This document shows, in pieces, positions 14,016-18,988 of a DNA stretch of 18,988 nucleotides. The stretch comes from an uncultured Clostridia bacterium. Lineage in GTDB: Bacteria > Bacillota > Clostridia > UBA1381. The stretch lies in the NCBI GenBank assembly GCA_934463455.1, contig CAKSJU010000040.1, forward strand, positions 1 to 18,988, given 5' to 3'. The position numbers and the translations under genes are program-made. Under the pieces are notes generated by a model. The model saw nothing but the letters and a program-made list of their open reading frames with translations. It made no database searches and was not told the origin of the DNA. Positions within the stretch are counted from its first letter, which is position 1. Every line of letters begins with the position of its first letter.

Positions 14016-14654
14016 ATGAAACTTATATTATTGGGACCGCCGGGAGCGGGCAAAGGAACGCAGGCTGAGATATTGTCAAAACGTTTGGGAATTGAAACAA
14101 TTTCAACCGGAGTTATGCTCCGTGCGGCAATCAGAGAGGGAACAGAACTCGGAAAGATGGCAGAAGGCTATATTAATTCCGGTAAGCTGGTACCGGACGA
14201 TGTGGTTGTCGGAATTGTGAAAGAAAGACTTAGCGGAGAAGATTGTAAAAAAGGATTTATCCTGGATGGTTTCCCCAGAACAACAGCGCAGGCTGAAGCA
14301 TTAACGGCTTCCGGCGTTGAAATAGATAAAGTTCTTTCACTTGAAGTTCCGGACGAGACAATTATCGAAAGACTTTCCGGAAGACGCGAATGTAAAGGAT
14401 GCGGAACTCCGTATCATATTGTATATAAACCGGCTGCAGAGGGCAATAAATGCAAAGAATGCGGCGGAGAATTGATACAAAGAGCGGATGATAATGAAGA
14501 AACGGTTAAAAATCGTATCGAAATTTATCATGAGCAAACGGAGCCGATAAAAGAGTACTACAAAAAACAAGGAAAATTAGTTGTTGCTTACGGCAAAGAG
14601 GCCTTGGAGGACACAACCAAAGAGGTTGCCGAAGCATTGGGATTAGACGCATAA
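14016..14654 (+). CDS. adk: Adenylate kinase with zinc-type LID
   Basis: A 212-residue adenylate kinase (ATP + AMP = 2 ADP). The P-loop is GPPGAGKG at 7-14. AMP-site residues Thr31 and Arg36 are present, as are Asp84 and Arg88 in LDGFPRT. The long LID domain holds Cys126-x2-Cys129 and Cys146-x2-Cys149, expected to bind structural zinc, followed by RADDNEET. Position 33, usually Asp in the STGDMLR motif, is Val here (codon 14112-14114). The ribosome binding site AGGCGGTG is weaker than those of its neighbours. The place between secY and map is standard for Firmicutes. Confidence 0.97.
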   Translation: MKLILLGPPGAGKGTQAEILSKRLGIETISTGVMLRAAIREGTELGKMAEGYINSGKLVPDDVVVGIVKERLSGEDCKKGFILDGFPRTTAQAEALTASGVEIDKVLSLEVPDETIIERLSGRRECKGCGTPYHIVYKPAAEGNKCKECGGELIQRADDNEETVKNRIEIYHEQTEPIKEYYKKQGKLVVAYGKEALEDTTKEVAEALGLDA

Positions 14655-14676
14655 GCGACGCTTTGGGAGTAAATAG

Positions 14677-15423
14677 ATGATTACAATTAAGTCTAAATCT
14701 GAAATTGAAAAGATGAGAGTTGCGGGGAAAATAACCGGCGATACGCTTAAAGTAATTGAAAAGCATATTCGACCGGGGGTTTCTACCGAACAGCTTGACA
14801 AAATTGCGAGGGACTATATTGTTTCCAGGGGCGCAACACCGTCGTGCCTTCATTATGAGGGCTATCCGAAGAGCATATGCGCTTCGGTAAACGATGCGGT
14901 AGTGCATGGTATTCCGAGTAAAAATGTTGTACTTTCCGAAGGTGATATTGTCAGCATTGACCTGTGTGCGTGCAAAGACGGCTATCATGGCGATGCGGCA
15001 AGAACCTTTGCGGTAGGTAAAATTTCAAGCGAAGCTCAAAGATTAATCGATGTTACCAAAGAGAGCTTTTTTGAAGGAATTAAATATGCGGTGCATGGTG
15101 CTAAATTGGGCGATGTGTCCGCTGCAATTCAGGAGTATGTCGAATCTCACGGATATTCTGTTGTTCGTGACCTGGTAGGTCACGGTATAGGACGGAATAT
15201 GCACGAAGACCCCTCCGTTCCGAATTTCGGACACAGAGGCAGAGGCGTGAGGCTTGCCTCCGGCATGACTTTGGCGGTTGAGCCGATGGTTAATGCGGGA
15301 GACTGGCAGGTTGAGGTACTTGACGATGACTGGACTGTGGTAACAAAAGACGGAACCCTGTCGGCACACTATGAGAATACTATTCTTATAAAAAAGACAG
15401 AGTGTGAAATTCTGACACTTTAA
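14677..15423 (+). CDS. map: Methionine aminopeptidase, type I
   Basis: A 248-residue type I methionine aminopeptidase that removes initiator Met from new proteins. All five di-metal ligands are present: Asp95, Asp106, His169, Glu202 and Glu233. His77 and His176, which line the active site, are also present. It lacks an N-terminal SH3-binding zinc-finger extension, so it is the short form. GGGAG at 14665-14669 is a fair ribosome binding site for ATG 14677. The KOW gene follows after 17 nt. Confidence 0.97.
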   Translation: MITIKSKSEIEKMRVAGKITGDTLKVIEKHIRPGVSTEQLDKIARDYIVSRGATPSCLHYEGYPKSICASVNDAVVHGIPSKNVVLSEGDIVSIDLCACKDGYHGDAARTFAVGKISSEAQRLIDVTKESFFEGIKYAVHGAKLGDVSAAIQEYVESHGYSVVRDLVGHGIGRNMHEDPSVPNFGHRGRGVRLASGMTLAVEPMVNAGDWQVEVLDDDWTVVTKDGTLSAHYENTILIKKTECEILTL

Positions 15424-15440
15424 ACAATGAGGTGATTGGA

Positions 15441-15683
15441 ATGGAAATACAAAAGGGCAGTCTTGTATATTCAAAAGCCGGCAGAGATAAAGGCAAGCTT
15501 TTGTTGGTTGTAAAAACCGACGGAGAGTATGCTTATACTGCGGACGGTGAATCAAGGACTGTGCAAAAGCCTAAAAAGAAAAAGTTTAAGCACTTGCAAA
15601 AAACAAATCTGATTGCCGAGATTAAGTCCGAGCCGGAAAATTTTGAGGTTAGGAAAATATTGGCTGAGTATAAAACCAAATAA
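15441..15683 (+). CDS. Small KOW-domain RNA-binding protein (L14e/L6e/L27e-like)
   Basis: An 80-residue basic protein. Residues 4-25 (QKGSLVYSKAGRDKGKLLLVV) form a KOW-like motif, followed by a Lys-rich central stretch (QKPKKKKFKHLQKTN) and a short charged tail. Similar small proteins occur at this place, between map and infA, in Bacillus and many Clostridia, and are annotated as L14e/L6e/L27e-like RNA-binding proteins of unsettled role. ATG 15441 has the strong GAGGTGAT at 15429-15436; a GTG at 15432 overlaps that site and is rejected. It probably binds rRNA or another structured RNA, inferred from fold, charge and place only. Confidence 0.88.
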   Translation: MEIQKGSLVYSKAGRDKGKLLLVVKTDGEYAYTADGESRTVQKPKKKKFKHLQKTNLIAEIKSEPENFEVRKILAEYKTK

Positions 15684-15709
15684 TTAATAATTCAAGGGAG
15701 GTAATTTCT

Positions 15710-15928
15710 TTGGGTAAAGAAGATGTAATGGAATTGGAGGGTACGGTCGTTGAGACTTTGCCTAACGCTATGTTTAAAGTAGAGCTGGAAAACGGACATC
15801 AGATTCTGGCTCACATTTCAGGTAAATTGAGAATGAACTTCATTAAGATTCTTCCGGGTGATAAGGTGACTTTGGAAATGTCTCCTTACGATCTGACACG
15901 GGGCAGAATCACTTGGAGATCGAAATAA
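15710..15928 (+). CDS. infA: Translation initiation factor IF-1 (TTG start)
   Basis: A 72-residue IF-1 made of a single S1-like OB fold, with MELEGTVVETLPNAMFKVELENGHQILAHISGKLRMNFI and the typical end TRGRITWRSK. It binds the 30S A site and supports IF2 and IF3 during initiation. The start is a TTG at 15710, because AGGGAGGTAAT (15695-15705) is spaced for it and the resulting GKEDVMELEGTV matches the usual IF-1 N-terminus. The in-frame ATG at 15728 is too far from any ribosome binding site. A non-AUG start on an initiation factor may matter for its expression. Confidence 0.93.
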   Translation: MGKEDVMELEGTVVETLPNAMFKVELENGHQILAHISGKLRMNFIKILPGDKVTLEMSPYDLTRGRITWRSK

Positions 15929-15941
15929 GGAGGTAATTGGA

Positions 15942-16055
15942 ATGAAAGTACGTCCATCAGTAAAACCAATTTGCGAAAAATGCAAAATTATAAAAAGAAA
16001 AGGTAAGGTTATGGTAATCTGCGAAAATCCTAAGCATAAGCAAAAGCAGGGCTGA
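15942..16055 (+). CDS. rpmJ: 50S ribosomal protein L36
   Basis: A 37-residue L36 with the sequence start MKVRPSVKPICEKC. It is the zinc-binding form: CxxC in CEKC, then Cys and His in VICENPKHKQKQG. It binds 23S rRNA domains II and V. ATG 15942 has AAGGAGG about 6-7 nt upstream, right after the infA stop. It is followed by the longest gap inside the operon, 173 nt, which carries a strong RNA structure before rpsM. Confidence 0.97.
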   Translation: MKVRPSVKPICEKCKIIKRKGKVMVICENPKHKQKQG

Positions 16056-16228
16056 TTGTATCAGCACGGATTTTCGGATAGTAACCGTACAAATTATGCT
16101 TATATAGCTCTCCTGACGGGTGCGGCTGCCGCAAAGAAGTAGGTTTTCTTTGCGGAATCCGATACAGGAAATTATATATGATATATAAAAATGTGTAATT
16201 GTTAATGAGAGTACATGGAGGTGTAATA
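16056..16228 (+). promoter_or_regulatory. Structured rpmJ-rpsM leader, candidate S4-type autoregulatory RNA
   Basis: 173 nt without a gene. A perfect 10-bp hairpin joins 16129-16138 and 16146-16155. Directly after its 3' arm, AATCC (16156-16160) pairs with GGATT (16068-16072) and GATAC (16161-16165) with GTATC (16058-16062), so 16146-16165 is a continuous paired strand. The 5-nt bulge AGCAC (16063-16067) holds GCAC that could pair with GTGC (16120-16123) as a pseudoknot. GCGG 16122-16125 could compete for CCGC 16129-16132. There is no U-tract, so it is not a terminator. In E. coli, S4 represses the alpha operon through a pseudoknot at rpsM; S4 is encoded in this operon, so an analogous role is inferred. 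Confidence 0.6.
16172..16188 (+). repeat. AT-only inverted repeat upstream of rpsM
   Basis: TTATATAT (16172-16179), a central G and ATATATAA (16181-16188) make a near-perfect 17-nt palindrome lying about 40 nt before the rpsM start. With TTGCGG at 16150-16155 and TATATA at 16173-16178 (17-bp spacing) it could also be part of a weak promoter for the alpha genes. Low-complexity AT sequence of this kind arises easily by chance. Confidence 0.35.
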
Positions 16229-16597
16229 ATGGCAAGAATAGCAGGTATTGACTTACCCAGAGAAAAGAGAGTTGAAGTCGGTCTGACATATATATACGGC
16301 ATCGGTCTTAAGAGTTCGCAAAAAATTCTTAAGGAGAACGGTGTAAATCCCGATACAAGAGTAAAGGATTTGACCGAAGAAGAAGTTAGCAAGCTCAGAG
16401 AAACAATCGACACTCATTACACTGTGGAAGGCGACTTGAGAAGACAAACAGCTTTGGACATCAAGAGATTGATGGAAATCGGATGCTACAGAGGTATCAG
16501 ACACAGAAAGGGTTTGCCTGTAAGAGGACAGAACACAAAAAATAATGCAAGAACCAGAAAAGGTCCTGCAAAGACAATGGCAAATAAGAAGAAGTAA
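16229..16597 (+). CDS. rpsM: 30S ribosomal protein S13
   Basis: A 122-residue S13. It starts MARIAGIDLPREKRVEVGLTYIYGIG and contains the motif RRQTALDIKRLMEIGCYRGIRHRKGLPVRGQ. Its basic C-terminal tail (RTRKGPAKTMANKKK) reaches the P-site tRNA. It lies at the top of the 30S head and bridges to L5. ATG 16229 has GGAGGTG at 16217-16223; the upstream in-frame ATGs precede that site. It is the first gene after the structured gap and so the natural start of an alpha sub-operon. Confidence 0.97.
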   Translation: MARIAGIDLPREKRVEVGLTYIYGIGLKSSQKILKENGVNPDTRVKDLTEEEVSKLRETIDTHYTVEGDLRRQTALDIKRLMEIGCYRGIRHRKGLPVRGQNTKNNARTRKGPAKTMANKKK

Positions 16598-16613
16598 GGA
16601 GGGACTAAACTAA

Positions 16614-17012
16614 ATGGCAAAGGTAGCAAAAAAAGGAACACGTACAAAGCGTCGTGTTAAAAAGAATATTGAAAGAGGCGCAGCTCATATTCGCTCATCT
16701 TTCAACAACACAATTGTAACAATTACCGACACTGCGGGTAACGCATTGTCGTGGGCAAGTGCCGGCGGTTTAGGCTTCAGAGGTTCAAGAAAGAGTACTC
16801 CTTTTGCAGCGCAGACAGCTGCGGAAACTGCTGCAAAGGCAGCTATGGAACATGGCTTGAAAACCGTTGACGTATTCGTAAAAGGACCGGGAGCAGGTCG
16901 TGAAGCTGCAATCAGAGCATTGCAGGCAGCAGGTTTGGAGGTTACAATGATTAAAGATGTAACTCCTATTCCTCATAACGGATGCAGACCGCCGAAAAGA
17001 AGACGTGTTTGA
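16614..17012 (+). CDS. rpsK: 30S ribosomal protein S11
   Basis: A 132-residue S11. It has the basic N-terminus RTKRRVKKNIERGAAHIRSSFNNTIVTITD, the signature GPGAGREAAIRALQAAGLEVTMIKDVTPIPHNG, and the end CRPPKRRRV. It sits on the 30S platform near the mRNA exit and the E site. In several bacteria an Asn in this region becomes isoaspartate. TAAGGAGGG overlapping the rpsM stop serves ATG 16614. Confidence 0.97.
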   Translation: MAKVAKKGTRTKRRVKKNIERGAAHIRSSFNNTIVTITDTAGNALSWASAGGLGFRGSRKSTPFAAQTAAETAAKAAMEHGLKTVDVFVKGPGAGREAAIRALQAAGLEVTMIKDVTPIPHNGCRPPKRRRV

Positions 17013-17047
17013 TTATTACAAAAAATTGTTGAAGGAGGTTATATAGC

Positions 17048-17641
17048 ATGGCTAAAAATATGCAGCCCATCTTAAAAAGATGCAAGACTTTGGGTATTGA
17101 GCCTACTGTTATGGGTGTATCAAAATCCACTAACAGAAACCCGAAGCAGGGAAGAAAGAAGCAGTCGGAGTACGGCGTTCAGCTTAACGAAAAACAAAAG
17201 GTTAAGTTTATATACGGCGTATTGGAGAAGCAGTTCAGAAAATATTATGTAATGGCAACAAAGAAAAACGGAATTACAGGTGAAATGCTGCTCCAGATTT
17301 TGGAAACAAGATTGGATAATGTTGTTTTCAGATTGGGACTTGCAAATACAAGACGTGAAGCAAGACAGCTTGTTAATCACGGACATTTTCTCGTAAATGG
17401 CAAGAAGGTCGATATTCCTTCTTACTTGGTTAAGAGCGGAGACGTAATTGCTTTGAGAGAAAAGAGCAAAGGCTCTTCAAGAATTAAGGACATTATCGAA
17501 ACAAATGCTGCAAGAGTTGTTCCTAAATGGTTAGACATGGACAAGAACACACTTACAGGTAAGGTTGTTAATTTACCGTCAAGAGACGACATTGACTACG
17601 AAGTAGCAGAGCATCTCATCGTCGAGTTGTACTCGAAGTAA
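17048..17641 (+). CDS. rpsD: 30S ribosomal protein S4, cysteine-poor form
   Basis: A 197-residue S4, a primary 16S rRNA binder that nucleates 30S assembly. The N-terminal part (MAKNMQPILKRCKTLGIEP) has one cysteine (Cys12), so the zinc-binding four-cysteine motif of many S4 proteins is absent. The S4 RNA-binding domain follows (RLDNVVFRLGLANTRREARQLVNHGHFLVNG). S4 is an operon autoregulator in both E. coli and Bacillus, by different leaders. Here it lies inside the alpha operon, unlike Bacillus subtilis. GAAGGAGG precedes the ATG. The 63-nt gap to rpoA is plain. Confidence 0.96.
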   Translation: MAKNMQPILKRCKTLGIEPTVMGVSKSTNRNPKQGRKKQSEYGVQLNEKQKVKFIYGVLEKQFRKYYVMATKKNGITGEMLLQILETRLDNVVFRLGLANTRREARQLVNHGHFLVNGKKVDIPSYLVKSGDVIALREKSKGSSRIKDIIETNAARVVPKWLDMDKNTLTGKVVNLPSRDDIDYEVAEHLIVELYSK

Positions 17642-17704
17642 TAGGTGTCAGCACCCTCGGTAAGTGGAAAAGTAACATGAATATGTGAAGGAGGGTTTCG
17701 ATAA

Positions 17705-18649
17705 ATGATAGAAATTGAAAAGCCCAATATAGAATGTACTCAATTAACAGGTAATTACGGAAGATTTGTTGTAACGCCGCTGGAACGTGGATTTGGTATC
17801 ACAATCGGCAATTCGCTCAGGAGAATACTTCTTTCTTCGCTGCCCGGTGCGGCGGCAACCTCAATCAAAATTGAGGGTGTACAGCATGAATTTTCTACAG
17901 TTCCGGGAGTAGCGGAGGATGTTTCGGAAATTATTCTTAACATTAAGAAGATTGCCCTGAAGCTCCACTCGGACGGACCAAAGACGATATATATTGAGAA
18001 AAAGGGCGCAGGTGAAATTACGGCAAATGATTTTGCCGTAGACAGCGACATAGAAGTTTTTAATCCCGATTTGCACATTGCAAGTCTTAACGAGGATGCA
18101 AGACTTTATATGGAAGTTGTGCTTTCAAAAGGCAGAGGCTATGTTTCGGCGGAAAGAAACAAGCAGGCAATGCAGCCCCCGGTAGGCGTTATTCCTATAG
18201 ATTCTATATATACGCCCGTTAAAAAGGTAAATTACACTGTTGAAAACACTCGTGTCGGCTCACAGATTGACCGTGAAACCTTAACGGTTGACGTCTGGAC
18301 AAACGGCACAATCAATCCTGATGAGGCAGTCAGCCTTGCTGCGAAAGTAATAAATGATTTGCTGCAGCTTTTTGTAGATCTTTCGGAGGAAGCAAAGAAC
18401 GCGGAAGTTATTGTGGAAAAGGAAGAGAGCAAAAAAGAAAAGGTATTGGAAATGACAATAGAGGAGCTGGACTTGTCGGTTCGTTCCTACAACTGTTTGA
18501 AGCGTGCAGGTATAAATACGGTAGAAGACCTTTCGAACAAATCCGAAGAGGATATGATGAAGGTAAGAAACCTGGGAAGAAAATCGCTTGAAGAAGTTAT
18601 CAACAAATTACACGGATTGGGTCTTGCTCTGAGAAGAGAAGAGGAATAG
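17705..18649 (+). CDS. rpoA: DNA-directed RNA polymerase alpha subunit
   Basis: A 314-residue alpha subunit. The N-terminal domain (about residues 1-228) dimerises and nucleates enzyme assembly, shown by GRFVVTPLERGFGITIGNSLRRILLSSLPGAA. A charged linker (VEKEESKKEKVLEMTIEEL) leads to the C-terminal domain, LSVRSYNCLKRAGINTVEDL through RNLGRKSLEEVINKL. Arg260 matches the E. coli Arg265 that contacts UP elements and activators. GAAGGAGGG precedes ATG 17705. It sits between rpsD and rplQ as in most Clostridia. Confidence 0.98.
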   Translation: MIEIEKPNIECTQLTGNYGRFVVTPLERGFGITIGNSLRRILLSSLPGAAATSIKIEGVQHEFSTVPGVAEDVSEIILNIKKIALKLHSDGPKTIYIEKKGAGEITANDFAVDSDIEVFNPDLHIASLNEDARLYMEVVLSKGRGYVSAERNKQAMQPPVGVIPIDSIYTPVKKVNYTVENTRVGSQIDRETLTVDVWTNGTINPDEAVSLAAKVINDLLQLFVDLSEEAKNAEVIVEKEESKKEKVLEMTIEELDLSVRSYNCLKRAGINTVEDLSNKSEEDMMKVRNLGRKSLEEVINKLHGLGLALRREEE

Positions 18650-18680
18650 TCCGCAGTCCTTAAGAAAGGAGGGTAATTTC

Positions 18681-18988
18681 ATGCCCAGAAAGTTAAATCT
18701 TCCTACAGACCAAAGAATGGCACTTTTGAGAAATCTGGTGACAAGTTTTTTGGAAACAGGCAGAGTAGAGACAACATTAACAAGAGCAAAAGAAGCACAA
18801 AAATTGGCTGAAAAAATGATTACTCTTGGTAAGACAAACACATTACATTCACGTCGTCAGGCTTTGGCATTTATTACAAAGGAGGACGTTGTTACCAAAT
18901 TATTTGGTGAAATTGCTCCGAAATATGTCGAAAGAAACGGCGGATACACAAGAATTATTCAGGAGGGCCCCCGCCGCGGAGACGCAGC
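18681..18988 (+). CDS. rplQ: 50S ribosomal protein L17 (3' end outside window)
   Basis: The first 102 codons of L17 are visible; no stop is reached before the window ends. The start MPRKLNLPTDQRMALLRNLV is slightly shorter than the common MPGxRKLGRPTDQR form. The family motifs VETTLTRAKEAQKLAEKMITLGK and NGGYTRIIQEGPRRGDA are present. The protein binds 23S rRNA near the tunnel exit. GAAAGGAGGG lies before ATG 18681. Only about ten or so residues of a typical bacterial L17 should be missing. Confidence 0.95.
   Translation, partial: MPRKLNLPTDQRMALLRNLVTSFLETGRVETTLTRAKEAQKLAEKMITLGKTNTLHSRRQALAFITKEDVVTKLFGEIAPKYVERNGGYTRIIQEGPRRGDA

Noticed and set aside
17644..17655. GGTG-TCAG-CACC hairpin after rpsD
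   Set aside because: Only four pairs and no further structure around it; likely chance.
1..18988. Mobile element, CRISPR array, toxin-antitoxin, phage or defence genes
   Set aside because: All coding space is explained by housekeeping families, with no direct repeats, transposase motifs or tRNA-linked junctions seen.

Overview
The window is a housekeeping stretch from a low-to-mid GC Gram-positive bacterium, most likely a member of the Clostridia. Support for this comes from strong AGGAGG-type ribosome binding sites before almost every gene, a zinc-type short S14, an adenylate kinase with a four-cysteine LID, a small KOW protein between map and infA, rpsD (S4) placed inside the alpha operon, and an RNase J C-terminus ending in a PMILPxIMEV-like tail. 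The cysteine-poor S4 N-terminus resembles S4 forms I associate from memory with gut Oscillospirales-like Clostridia. No finer placement is possible without a search.

Layout. Positions 1-2617 hold the 3' end of an RNase J gene, a complete comM/yifB-type Mg-chelatase-like ATPase and an OmpR-type response regulator with no histidine kinase beside it. Positions 2618-3160 carry no gene. They hold a good sigma-A-type promoter and a roughly 425-nt structured leader with an internal terminator-like hairpin. From 3161 to the right edge runs one unbroken plus-strand S10-spc-alpha super-operon: rpsJ, rplC, rplD, rplW, rplB, rpsS, rplV, rpsC, rplP, rpmC, rpsQ, rplN, rplX, rplE, rpsN, rpsH, rplF, rplR, rpsE, rpmD, rplO, secY, adk, map, a KOW protein, infA, rpmJ, rpsM, rpsK, rpsD, rpoA and rplQ (cut by the window edge). 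In total there are 35 protein genes, all on the plus strand. I see no tRNA, rRNA, mobile element, CRISPR array or pseudogene.

The genes make the core of both ribosomal subunits, the Sec translocon channel, N-terminal Met removal, nucleotide balance (Adk), initiation factor IF1 and the alpha subunit of RNA polymerase. Spacing is tight (overlaps to about 60 nt) except at four places: before rpsJ, between rpsJ and rplC, between rplW and rplB, and between rpmJ and rpsM. Each of these gaps holds inverted repeats able to form RNA helices, some mutually exclusive. These are candidate ribosomal-protein-responsive leaders and are the most interesting part of the window. The best is the rpmJ-rpsM gap, where three helices share one contiguous 20-nt 3' strand ahead of an operon that encodes S4. 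No novel protein system was found; the proteins are ordinary family members. The notable residue-level oddity is Val33 in Adk, where Asp is usual.
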